DNA from: Sarcophilus harrisii
Lineage: Eukaryota > Chordata > Mammalia > Dasyuromorphia > Dasyuridae
Reading direction: 5' to 3'
DNA: 64,000 nucleotides
Assembly: GCF_902635505.1 (NCBI RefSeq)
Contig: NC_045429.1
Location: 428,137,669 to 428,201,668 of the forward strand
Part shown: positions 44,226 through 55,945 of the stretch, piece by piece
Layout: each line of letters starts with the position of its first letter
Position numbering within the stretch: the stretch's first letter is position 1
Notes under the pieces: model-generated
Told to the model about the DNA's origin: nothing
Databases searched by the model: none
Seen by the model: the letters and a program-made list of their open reading frames with translations, nothing else
Made by a program: the position numbers and the translations under genes

Positions 44226-46718
44226 TTTTTATTGTCCAACCACCTCTTGAATGACTTCTAAGAATGGAAAAGAATTCTCCTTGCTTATGACATTTTCTAT
44301 CTCTAGAAAACTTTTGGAAGTCTTGTCTTTGTTAGAGTAACTCTTGGGCACATTTGTAGAGTGACCACTTCTGTGCTGGTTAGAAAACTAAAGAATCAGT
44401 GGTTCTCTTGCTTATAGATACACTTAAATTCTTTTAGTGCATAAGAGAGGGATGGTTATCAGTATACTCAGTGAGACAAACAACAAAAGCCAATAGAATA
44501 TGCTAGGTGAAAATTAAGTCTATCCTTTTGACCCAAAATAAAGCCCTAACCCAAGTTAGTATCTGATCTGAAGTTAGAAAATCCCTTTTAAGATCTGGTA
44601 AATTTTTCATTGTTAGGCTGTGGTCCCTAAAAAACTCTTTCATGGATTTCACCTAATAAAATTTTACAGAAGTTGTGAGGACAATTTACTCTCCACCATC
44701 CTTAATTCCCATAATACTCCTTAATTTGTTTACAAATAAACTTAGGAAAAAGAAGAAAAAAGCTAGGTGAAGCCAGTTCTTTTTTATATCTGTGAGCAAC
44801 AAAATCACTAAGTTTTCAGCATTCTGGTGCTGGTTCCTATATGCTATGAATCATTTGAGCACAAATATGTTTATTCCTGTTTTGTAGTTTCTCTGAGACA
44901 TTGCTTTTAATAACAGCAGGTCCCATAATGAACAAGAAGCCCACAGCCCTCTTTTTGTTATTTATTGTATGTTTTCTGGATGTGTCTATCTCATAACAAA
45001 TAAAACAATGAGAATGTTTTTTGAGAAAGCAAAATTGGGCTTTGCACAAAAACAAATAAAAAGAAAGGGAAAATCAGCTTGTTCATCATCTGGATTGAGT
45101 GGAAGTTATGAAGTTATACAAGCACAATAAAGAAGGGCAAGAGACAGAAAGAAATCCTGAAACTTGAAGTTCCAGGTCAAGGCTTGTCAGAGAAGCACTC
45201 ACCAGCCAGATCATTCAAAGGAAGAATCTGGTTTGGAGATAAGTGTGAAAAGGTTACCATATTAAAGGCAGTGGAATAGAGTAAAAACAGACCTGGCTCT
45301 GGGAGGCAGAGGACCTGAATTCAAAATCTACCCTGACCTTTTTTTCCCTCTCCAGGCCTTATTTCTTCATCTGTAAAATAATGAGGTCATAATAGATGGT
45401 TTCTGAGATTTCTGCAAACCCTTAAGTCTATGATCCTATGAATCCCACCTCTGATAACCAGAAAGCCCTGTACTCCCATTAATAGATAGAATTATGACAT
45501 TTGGAAAGGAAAATATAATTCTGATGAAGAGGTACAGAAAGGGTTAGCATGGCCTCTTCCTTTTCTTCTATCCACCTCCAGGCTCTTTTCATTCCCCTCT
45601 TTTCTCTTTCTTCCCTCTCCTCCCTCCTCTCTCCATTTTTCTTTCAGCATCTTCCTACCTCCAAAAAAAAAAATAATGCTGGCTTGGGATCAGGCATTAT
45701 AAAATTATATGCCCTCAAAATTAAAAACAAAGTATTACTTTTAATACCTTCAAGGAAAAAAGTTCTAAATTTCAAAATCCAAAAGTTTGGATAACACCAT
45801 TTTACCATTGTAGGGGATATTTATATAAAGAATCTTTTTTCACCAGATAACTTTCTAAAACTAAGAGATACACAGTCCTCTTATGACAAACCAATGACAA
45901 TGTTTCTGTAAACAAATGCGTGTCACATAAAACTCTTACAATAACTCGGGGTCCTTTTATTTATTTGAAAATATAAAAATTAAATTGACTTTGATTTTCT
46001 CTCATTCCTTCTTTTCCTAGCTATTTGGATATAATTTTGGGGAAAAAATCAAATTCTAGAGAAAGATCATCCTTTTCTAATAATTAGGTTCTTCCAGGGA
46101 CAAGTTAAAATTGAGCCAGAAAGTAAAATTGAGCCAGAAAGCAAAAGGCACATGGCAGATATGAGAAGCCCCTGCATATTATAAATAAAGAATTATGAAG
46201 AAGAAGAATAAATGATGCCATCCATGGAATGCACAAGTAGACAAAGAGTTTGGGAAAAAAAAAAAAACAGGGATGGCTGATGGACATTTTCTAGTTGCCT
46301 TTGGTATTCTGGATGTCCCACAACGTCCACAGCATCCTAGCTGGCTCCCTCTGCAGGGAACCCAAGGGAGTGAATGAACAAGAGTTAATGCAGGCTAAGC
46401 AGGTTTGTGATCTATTGCTGGAAGTGATATCTCCATGGGTGAACTTATAGACTTGTTGGAGTATTTGGAAAGTCTGGATTGGCATAGTAATTTCTATATG
46501 GACATATGTGATATGTCCACAAAGGACATACCAACCTAAGAGATTTTTTTGAGCAGATTTTGGATTCCAGCTCCTTGCTGGTCTATTTTCTTCCTCAGTA
46601 TCATCCTCCCAGAAGGCTATGTAGCAAGGCTGCCTTTTGGAATCTGGAATAGCATTCACTAGCATTAAGAGTGCCTATGACCTGTATTGTGTCTAGATAG
46701 TATAGGCTGCTGGCATAA

Positions 46719-46745
46719 ACACACACACACACACACACACACACA
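46719..46745. repeat. (AC)13 microsatellite
   Basis: Uninterrupted AC run. Confidence 0.95.
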
Positions 46746-46994
46746 ATCAAAGAGCTTTGATATTTCATTTAATTCTGTCTTCCCTACTTTTAATTTATTC
46801 TGTCTTTTAGAAAACTTTATGCAATAGATAGAGCTATGTTTTATACACACCCAGTGAACACAAAGACTCATTTGATTGTGTGCAAACAGTTCTCTACCTA
46901 AAATATAGGAACCTGTATTTAATGACCACTGTCATTTTGGTATCCACTCAGCAGAGCTAACTTCTTGCTTTTGCTTAGGTTATATGTTGTGCTT

Positions 46995-47009
46995 CCCCCC
47001 CCCCCCCCC
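46995..47009. repeat. poly(C) run of 15
   Basis: Fifteen cytosines in a row, unusual in length for a mononucleotide C run. Confidence 0.9.
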
Positions 47010-47754
47010 ACTAAAAAATATTATGGATTCTCATGAAAGTTTGACATGGTTGAGAATTAAAAACCAATTAGGGAAATAACATAGACTGCAGTACAAAATA
47101 TATTTCCAGTGCACAAGGAATATAAGAATCAGGGTCAGTGATTTTATTCCCTGGAACAAACCAGGATTGATGTCTTTTTGGAATAATTTCTGATCTGCAG
47201 AGGCCTCAATGACCTCTAATATTTCTTTTAATAGACATTGGACACCAGTCTCTATTGACATGTTCTCTTGCCTCTTGTCTCCTTTCAAGAAGGAGAATAG
47301 TGCTTCTCTGAGACCTTCTTAAGAACTTCTGCTCTTCCATGTGTGAGTTTATATAATCACATGGCCATCATTTCATTTTGGGTTTGTTTTTGCTTTTTTA
47401 CCCCTTAGTACAAGTTTAAGGCACTTGGCCATTAGGCAATTCTTTCCCTTTCTTACTTGATCTTTGTCCCCCACTCCTAATCTCTCTTTTATCCATCTTA
47501 CTAGGATGAAATGAAATCACATGATCTGCTGAGCACTGTACCAATAAATAGGATTATCTTTTTGATAGGTTGGGACAGTTTTGAAAGCATCACTATTAGA
47601 AGCAGCAAAACCACTTGATTCAAGAGTCCAAAGAGAAAAGCTTAATTTCTGCTTCATGATGCTAGGCAATTCACTGTTTGACTCTGGGCCTGTTTCCTTA
47701 TCTTTAAAATAAAAGGGCCAGACGAGATGACTTTCTGCACTTTGCACGTACGTA

Positions 47755-47777
47755 CACACACACACACACACACACAC
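47755..47777. repeat. (AC)n microsatellite
   Basis: Short AC run at the end of a MIR-like fragment (47640-47740). Confidence 0.9.
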
Positions 47778-48102
47778 CTCCCCACTCTCCACTTCCCAAG
47801 TTTCCTACCAGCTCTAAATTTCCATGTTCAATGACACAAAATTGCCAGTCAAGAAACACAAAAGAAAACTATTTGGATAATATGTATCTTGTTTACACAG
47901 TTCCTGCAGGCCTGCCCACTGAGGAACTCAACCACAGAATGGTTCAAATTGGTTCTCTACATCCTAGAATCTGAAACAAAGAGAAATGGCTCCCAATTAT
48001 CTATGCTAATGGAAGATAAAATCCAATAAGCCTCTCTATTTGACTTTGGAATGTATTATATGATTTTTTTTAAAAGCTGATTTACTTTCCTGATTCTGGT
48101 TG

Positions 48103-48128
48103 GCGCCCTCTGATATTCAAATGAGTCA
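48103..48128. promoter_or_regulatory. CTCF-like core next to an AP-1 site
   Basis: GCGCCCTCTGATAT (48103-48116) is the complement of a CTCF-like core (CAGAGGGCGC), matching the usual motif at most core positions. TGAGTCA follows at 48122-48128 and continues as GCAGCA. The surrounding sequence is not an obvious repeat. Motif matches alone do not show function. Confidence 0.3.
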
Positions 48129-48414
48129 GCAGCATTCTCTAAGATTACAGACAATGGCAGGAGTGGTAGTCAGTACAGGCTGTGGCAGGGAGGGGTTAGG
48201 AGGCCAGGGAAAAATCAGCCTGAGCTTTAAAATTGTCCCAGACTATCCACCTGGAGGATCAGCAACATGGAGATAAGTGAAGGCTGACACTGCTGTTTTC
48301 ATAAGCATATCAGGGAGAGCTCTGCTCTCTCTACTCTTAGGACTTGGAGCCATCCCTCCTCCTATTACCTATAACTTGAAGTGAGAAAATGTCTTTTGCG
48401 GGGCTTTGTCATTT

Positions 48415-48735
48415 TTCCTCTCAATGTTTCCCTGTCAATTTCCTTCTCTCAATTTCCTCATCAGTTTCTCTCTCGCCATGTCTCTTGTCATTTTTCTTCT
48501 CTCCATTTTCTCATCAGTTTCCATTTCCTCATCAATTTTCTTCTATTTTCTTGTCAGTTTCCTTCTCTCCATTTCCTCATTAGTTTCTATTTCCCTGTCA
48601 GTTTCCTTCTCTCCGTTTCCTCATTAGTTTCTATTTCCCTGTCAGTTTCTTTCTCTCCATTTCATCACCACTTTCCTTCTCTCCATTTCTCTGCAGTTTC
48701 TTCCCTTCCATTTTCTCATTAGTTTTCTCCTCTCT
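48415..48735. repeat. pyrimidine-rich minisatellite
   Basis: Tandem units built on TCAGTTTCCTTCTCTCCATT followed by TCCTCATTAGTTTCTATTTC. Near 48557-48645 the period is 44 bp with two almost identical copies; elsewhere half-units of about 22 bp occur. All three + frames stay open across it. Confidence 0.85.
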
Positions 48736-48756
48736 CATTTCCTGGTTTAAATTGAG

Positions 48757-48925
48757 TCTTAGCCAATGAGTCACAAGACCTAGGTTCAGATATCAGATGC
48801 TCTGCCACTTACTACCTGTGTGACCTTGGGCAAAACACTCAGCTTCTCTGAGTCTTGGTTACCTTATCTATAAAATGAGGGTGGCTGGACTAGATGACAT
48901 TAAAGGTCCCTCCTACCTCTATGGT
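48757..48925 (+). mobile_element. MIR SINE
   Basis: ATGAGTCACAAGACCTAGGT, TACTACCTGTGTGACCTTGG, TTATCTATAAAATGAGGGTG and TGACATTAAAGGTCCCTCC. This is a well-preserved MIR body. Confidence 0.8.
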
Positions 48926-51146
48926 TGTCTTTTCAATAAGCTTATGAAATGTTGGAATTCCTTCCCTACTTTCAACAAGATGAATGGCTGACCTTGTTCA
49001 GAAACCAGGAGTCCCAGGAAAGGGGTATGAAAGTAACGAGGGGAGCCCCGAAACATGTTGGAAGGAAGGTAGGCAGAGCATAATAGAAAACAGCTCCCCA
49101 GTCCCAGTAAAAGAGGATGTTCTTTTGATGTTTAGGTGATACCTGGGATATTCCCATCAGGTAATAAAAGTTGTTCAGGTTTCCTTCCCCTGGAGGCACA
49201 TACAATTGTACACAGGTAAAAATCAACAAAGTAAATAGTTGCCATTCTAAAAATGAAGTAGTTCTGATCTCAGGGTTACCTCCCAAAAGCTGGGAAGCTG
49301 GTTGTGTCTTTGGATAGATTTAGAGGCAGAAAGGACCTTAAAGGTCATTAAGTCCAACCACCAAAATTTAAAGATGAAGAAACTGATGCTTAAAAATTAA
49401 GGAACGTAATCAAAGTTGCTCAATGTCAGCAGAGTTAGACCTGAGTGTCAAAAATCTGGAGCCAAAAGGAACTTCAGAAACCACCATCTAGTCCAACCTT
49501 CCCATTTAACAAATAAGAAAATTGAGGCTAAACAGTTAAATGACTTCTCCAAGATTTGTAAGTTTCAGAGGTTTATGGGAATCTGATTCTAGTGCCAATG
49601 ATCTTTCCACTGTAAGATGATTCTTTAAGTACCCCTTATGTGCCAGGACACTGTAAAGCACAATGTGTCACCATGAGTCACATATGTAGGTCACAGTGGA
49701 TAGATAGCCAGGACAACCTAGATTCAAGTCCTTCTTTTAAAATATATTGGCTATGTGATACCTGACATATCCCTTAACCTCTCTCTCCAGGAATTCCCTA
49801 CGTGGTGACAGGGACAGAAGGCCAACAAACTATTTGTTCCCTAAGGATTGGGCTGTATATATGCTCAGAGGTATTGGTAAATATTTCACTTTGCCTATAA
49901 TGTCCATAAAAGCAGCCTCTGTTCTCAACATGCAGAAGTTATCAATGCAAATTATCATGTGAACTGTGCATTACAGATAGAAAAAAAAAAAAAAAAAACT
50001 CAGTAAGAGAGACCTGTTTCATCATCTTTCTCCATAGTCATTGGCCCTGGATTATCTGTGGAGCTAAGTCTCCTGATGGTGGAATATCAAGGCTTGCCCC
50101 TCTCTTTCTCAAGTTGTCTCTTGATCTGTTTGCTGTATGTTAGCATTCCCACCAGGAAAGGCTCAAAGAAAGGACAAGAAATACAAATAAACTTTTCATT
50201 ATCCTAGGAAAAACTTTTGATAGGCTGGTTGACAAGGTGTTGGAGCAAATGGTTCAGATGAAGTTTTCCAGTCCCCTATGGAATCATATCTAGACCCAAA
50301 AAGGACCAGCTAAAAATCCTCATTTTATGGATGAGGAAACTTAGACCCAGGGAAATTTTAACAACCTGTAAAAAGTTTTCCAGTTAGTGTGGGTGGCAAG
50401 ATTTGAATCTAGATCTCTAGAACCACTGTTCTTTCCACCATCCCAAACTGGCTTATGGGTTTGGTTTGGTTTTCCTAAGTTCCTATAAAGCAAAATCTCT
50501 AAAGTTGGTTCGATTTGCTTTGGAAGTGCCCTGGCTTATTTCCTGCCCTCCACTTGTGTGACTGTCCCTGGAACAGGAGAAAGGAATAAGCTTAGGCACC
50601 TCTGTGAGGGACTCTTGGCAATGGCTCATTACCCTGGCCAGACCCCCCTCGAAGCTTCTGAGCTCTACTGTGGGAACAAAATCTTCATTAACAGTAAGGC
50701 CAGTGACTAAGACAATGTAAACATGACTTGGAGGGCCCCATACCTAGAGACTGAATAACACAGGGAACCTGGCCTTCCTCCCACTCCCACCCTCTACAGC
50801 TCCATGTGGCACACCAATGAACTCAAATCCATGATTCTGAAATTCCCCAGTAGAGATCAGAGCAGGAAAACAGGAAGAAGAAACTAGGTACTGAATGGCA
50901 TAAGGAGGAAGGAGCGTCAAGGTCATAACTGGAAGCTCTTTGGGCAAGGAATCATTAAGATAAAATGTTTTAATGGGAGACTTTGAAAGGTCAGCTTTTG
51001 CTTTTGAGATCCAACATCCAGTTCCTCTCCACCCTTCTGTTTCTTGAGGTTCCTGGCCCAAATCCCCAATCCCTGCCAGGAGCTGCGTTTTTGTACTCTG
51101 ACCCTAGGCCCAGCCCTCCCTGGGACCTGGGTATGTGACTTCCAAT

Positions 51147-51164
51147 CAGGTGACTTGTCACCTG
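51147..51164. promoter_or_regulatory. inverted pair of E-boxes
   Basis: CAGGTGACTTGTCACCTG is an inverted repeat with 8-bp arms and a 2-bp centre, giving one CAGGTG and one CACCTG box. It lies in single-copy-looking sequence. ZEB and SNAIL-type factors bind CAGGTG; whether they bind here is unknown. Confidence 0.35.
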
Positions 51165-53619
51165 CAGCCTTACAAAGAATCATTCAATCACCAGTCTTAG
51201 CTCTGGGGGATCAAAGGGAGGGAAGAGGGTAAGTTCTCTAGAATGTCTTGGCACCCCTAAATCCAGGTTTGGGCTATTTTCTGATGGGAGTGATTTTTTT
51301 TAAAACCTTGGTTCTGACCTTAAAAAAAAATTAAAATACCATCTAGTATTATGTACAGAGAAAGGTGTAGGGGGAGGGGGAACTTTAAGGGAATTGCACT
51401 TGATTACAGTGGTTTATAGTTTACAACCATTGGACACATTTACTTCTTTAAAAGAAATCTTGGAATCATTTGGGGGTGCGGTGGGGAGAGGGAGTCTGCC
51501 GATATTTACACTGTGTTTGGCTCAGTTCAACGCACATGTTTCCTCATCTTGAGACTTCAGTAACAGATTCAAGTTTTTGTTTTTGTTTTTCCGTCAGTTT
51601 GTTCAATGAAGGACCATAACTTAAAAGGCAACGGAGAAATCCATCTTCCTCTTCTGTGGCTCTGAGCAAGCAGCTTTTCCTGCCTTGTTCCTCTTTCCTC
51701 ATTGCTAGAATGCATGTGAATACTTAGCATCTTTGTGATGCATGAACTCAATACTGCAGGGAAATCCCAGCTGCTGGCACGGGATAGTCTCTGGTCAGAG
51801 CCCCGACCCCTGTGCTCTCCCCAAATCCTCCACATCAAGGGATCGGGTGGCTGAGCCACAGGCCAAGCCCTGGAAGGAGGAAGAGAGAGAAATCGGTCCG
51901 TGAGGCGTTGCCCATCAGCTTCCTGTGCTTCTCGATAACAACTGCCCTGATGCCATGGTTAGCTGGGTAATGGTGTGGAAATAGGGTCCTTGTTGATATG
52001 CACAGAAAATGTGAAGTCTGAGCATCACCAGGCTTGCAGAGGACACTGGAGAGAGAAGAAAGAAGAAATTAAATCAACAAGGGGCATGGATCCTTTCAGA
52101 GCAAGATTTTCCAATGTGCTCTTGGAAAACTATCCATTTATTCCTAGGATCATAGCTTTAGAGCTAGAAGAAATCCCGGGAGCCAGTTGGCCCAATGCCC
52201 TCCTTTATACAGATGTGAAAATTGAGGCTGGGGATTAAGTTATTTGTTCAAAGTTACACAAGGACTAAACATCAGAAAAGGAATTTGAACCCAGAACTTC
52301 TATTCACAAACATTTATCAAGTGCCTATCACATGCCAGATTTCCTTAGAACAGCTATAGAATCAGTGACAGGGATGTTGTGAGAAACTGTGAGAAAATAA
52401 ATTGTGGAATATGATTTACAAGGCAGAGTGGGGAGAGAGACATCCTCGAAGACAGGAAATTCTTATATCAAATCCTGCCACTGCTGATCTACGTGCCCAA
52501 GAGTGACCCTGGGCAATTGTTCTTTAGACAGTTCTAGAAGGCTGTGAGTTACAGAAAAGATGCTGGCGTACGCTGATAGGTTCCACCCTCTGGGAACTCA
52601 AACCCAGTACCTCTGCCTATGTGTTAGATGTTAGAGATTAAAACAAACAGCAGTTCCTGTCCTCAGGGAGCTTACTTTATATTAAACTCAATCAACCAAC
52701 AAATATTTCCAGATGACCTACCATGTATGCACACCTGGCTTCTGGGAAGCAAGGGGACAAGATGAAAATACAAGAGCCAGCCAGCTCTCTTGGCCATTTT
52801 TAGGTAGGGACTTTGGTTGATAAACACTATAAAATACTCATCATCCAATTGTGCTTTTTACTCTGAGATTTAGCTTCTTTTTCATGTATAGGATGTGCTC
52901 GGTGCTTAAGGGGTTCAGGGTTAGGGCTGAGTATGGGGCAGGTCTCATCCCTGAAGGTTGGCCCATAGTAGGACTGGCAGTTCTTCTTCTTACCCTGTTC
53001 CTATTTCAGTTTTGCCCCAGCCCTTTCTGGTAGCCTCAGCATAGTCACAAGAGAGGCCCCCTTAAGGCCAGTCAACCTTGAACAAAATTTTTTTGAAGTC
53101 AATAGGGAAGGGTCAAGCAGGGAGGATGTGCCTTCTGCGATTCTTGATGCCTTGTTAGCAATGAAAGGGTGAGGAATCCCTTTGTAGAGATCAGAACCAT
53201 GGATGATAATCACCATCAAACCATCTCTGATATTGCCCTGGAAGTTGGGGCCTCCACTGCCCAGAGAAGGACCATATTAGATTTTAGATCAGGGAATCCC
53301 CTCTCCTTCCCTTCTCTTTGTTCTTCATCCTTCTCTTTGCTTCCCTCAGTCTTCACAAAAGCAACTTAGTACAGTGCATAGTTAGCTGACCTCAGAGCCA
53401 GGAAGACCCAGATTCAAGTCCTACCAATGATACATGCTGACTGTGTGACCCTGGATGGATCAATTACTTCTAAGTGTAAATACAGAGCAAATACTATTTG
53501 CATTGGTAGAGGGAGTTTCCTCACTGGGACTTCCCTCCACATATAAAAAGATTGTGAGTCTATTTCCATCTCCACTTTTCAACTTGTACTTCTCCTAAAG
53601 GCACTATTTGACTTGAGAC

Positions 53620-54020
53620 CTTTTTTCTCAAGAATTCATAGAACTAATACTAAGTGAAATAAGAAGCAAAAAAACTTTATACACAGCAACAATAAATTGT
53701 ATGAAGATCCACTGTGATAGACTTGGTTCTTAGCGGTTCAATGATTCAAGGCAATCCCAATAAACTTTAAATGGAAAATACCATCCTCATCCAGAGAGAG
53801 AACTATGAAGACTGAATGTAAATCAATATATGCTATGTTCACCTTTTTTTTATCTTCTGGGTTTTTTGTCCTTGTGGTTCTTCCCTTTTGCTCTGATTTT
53901 TCTCTCCCAATATGATTCATATAGAAAAATGTAAGAAATAAATATACATTTATAACCCCCCAAAATTTGTTTTACATATAACCAGGAAAAATAAAAATTA
54001 AAAAAAAAATTTTTTTAAGT
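53620..54020 (+). mobile_element. L1 3' end, sense
   Basis: ATACTAAGTGAAATAAGAAG, CACTGTGATAGACTTGGTTC, CATCCAGAGAGAGAACTATG, TCTCCCAATATGATTCATAT and an A-rich end near 54000. Confidence 0.75.
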
Positions 54021-54171
54021 TCATGGAAGCCTCCTGAAAGGAATAATCTTCACAGGGCAAATTCCATCTCCCCTTAGTTCTAAAGGAGAGGAGAAAGTGA
54101 GTCACTTGCCTAATTTTCCTCTCTGAAACAAAATCTTATTTTTATGGATATCTTTTTTTTTCCTTTTTTTG

Positions 54172-54402
54172 TGGGGGATTTATTAGGCACCTATTATATA
54201 CTAGGCATCATATTAAGCATTTTACAAATATCTCATTTGATCCTCATAACAACTCTGTATGATAGATGCTGTTATTACCCTCATTTTAAAAGATGAGGAA
54301 ATGAAGGCAAAAAAAGAGATCCCACAGTTCATGAGTGTCTGAGGCTGGATTTGAATTCAAGTTTCCCTGTCTCCAGGCTCAATGCTACTGAGCTGCTAAT
54401 CA
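54172..54402 (-). mobile_element. THER1/MIR-like SINE
   Basis: On the + strand: TTACAAATATCTCATTTGAT, CCTCATAACAACTCTGTATG, AAGATGAGGAAATGAAGGCA, TGAGGCTGGATTTGAATTCA. Confidence 0.75.
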
Positions 54403-54599
54403 TGCTCATTCTCAAATACACCTTTCCTACTCTTGTGAGTCACCCCTTATATCTAGAATAAGAAAAAGGAAAGATAAAAGTAGTTCCATCAAATCCACCA
54501 AAAAACCAATCCTGCCTGACAGTAACATTTATATAATAATCCACATGCATCATCATCTACCTCTGCTAAGAAGGAAAGTGAATTAGGATGCACAATTGT

Positions 54600-55230
54600 G
54601 AGAAAAGTTGAGTTCGAGTCCTTTCAAATTCCTAAGGCCTTAGTCCTAGTCCTCTGGAATGCCATTTTCCCTTTCTGACCTCCCTCCTCCATCCCCCTTA
54701 ATAGTCTACTCTTCCCTAGGAGTTTATCAGGATTTTTTTTCCTCTCCAATTTTCAGATTTTAGGTGTAGGGGAGGAAAATGGCTTGTGACCTTGCAGGTT
54801 TCAATAGGAGAGCAAACACAAGGGGTAGATAAGGAGACGCCAGCAAGATTCTATGACCTGTCATTAGAGATGGGCCTCCCAGCTATCAAATGTTTGCTGA
54901 CATAATAAAATGGCGGCAGGGCCCTAAATGTTGTCAAAGGAACCGAAGTTATTTGCCTCCCCTCCAAGTCTAAACAAAAACATCTGATAAGCGATACACT
55001 GTATTCCCAGGAAAATTGAAGGTCTGACCCCAAGAGGTCCTTGGTGGGTTCCAGAAGGAAAATTTCAGGCCTGACTAGAAGGGGAATCCTCCTCTCCCTG
55101 CAAAAAGACCAATATGGGGAAAGAGTAGCCAAAAAATTCCCAATTCTAGACGTCTGTCACATGTTTTGTAGAGGGTGAGGAGATGGAATTTTAAAACCAT
55201 GTGGCTTCCTTTTCAGAAAGACGTAGAGAA
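54600..55230. other. single-copy segment
   Basis: No repeat recognised. It includes AATAAAATGGCGGCAGGGCC (near 54905) and ACATCTGATAAGCGATACAC (near 54980), with GATA-type and CpG-bearing words. No coding potential is evident; the minus ORF 54851-55132 resembles nothing known. Confidence 0.3.
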
Positions 55231-55423
55231 GCCAAATGGAAGCTGGGAGGGTTGAGAATACAGCAGAAATAGCCCTGGCTCTTGAGGCAGAGAAGACGGA
55301 TTCATATCCTTTCTCTGATATTTGCTTGTGTGACACTACAAATCACTCAGTTTCTTCATCTATAAAATGAGACGATTGGACTTGATGACTACTAAGGTCC
55401 CTCCTCAATCTAAGACCTAATAT

Positions 55424-55427
<4 letters not shown>

Positions 55428-55463
<36 letters not shown>
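55428..55463. repeat. (GT)n microsatellite
   Basis: GT run with one TATG interruption, directly after a MIR-like copy. Confidence 0.9.
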
Positions 55464-55464
<1 letters not shown>

Positions 55465-55780
55465 CAATAGCAATCTGTAAATACCAGGAATTTATGATGT
55501 GGACTTTCCAGGTCTATTTTCATCATCCCTAATGAGTGACTTGTTGCTGTGTAGACACTCTCTTGACCTCCCCATAAACTGGGAAGTGAAGTGAATGCAG
55601 GCAGTAGCTGCAGCAGCTGGTTAAGAATCCAAAAACAGAGCGAGGAGGAGGCAATTTGTGGCTTGCCCATACTTGTTGCCTCAGGTCACTGCTTGCTGAA
55701 TGAGGTCTATTTCCAATCTGACAGGAGGCTGTTTCCCAGGAACTCAAGTGGGAAACTGTTTGGATGGTAAATCATGGACA

Positions 55781-55945
<165 letters not shown>

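Larger units (their letters stand above)
33500..47900. other. gene-free stretch with scattered repeats
   Basis: No gene is supported. Single-copy-looking segments lie at 33500-34030, 37140-37950 and 43380-43980. Repeats include L1 pieces (34656-34854, 40370-40860), MIR-like copies (34340-34530, 35670-35820, 36420-36560, 38655-38875, 45260-45450), other SINEs (40177-40336, 41995-42235, 44005-44225), L2 ends (38225-38340, 39110-39400) and simple repeats. ORFs at 33591-33857 and 33755-34003 match no known protein and show no splice or promoter support. Confidence 0.7.
47900..55250. other. gene-free stretch with several single-copy segments
   Basis: No coding exon is supported. Single-copy-looking segments are 47900-48380, 50900-52060 and 54600-55230. 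Repeats include a minisatellite (48415-48735), MIR-like copies (48757-48925, 49460-49620, 50290-50450, 52150-52300), SINE heads (49690-49780, 53360-53470), an L1 3' end (53620-54020) and an inverted THER1-like copy (54172-54402). A GAGG/GTAAGTT donor-like site at 51228 lacks any partner. Confidence 0.7.

Noticed and set aside
51225-51235. Splice-donor-like GAGG/GTAAGTT as the end of a non-coding first exon
   Set aside because: There is no TATA box at the expected distance and no coding exon downstream resembling an LCE or other epidermal gene.
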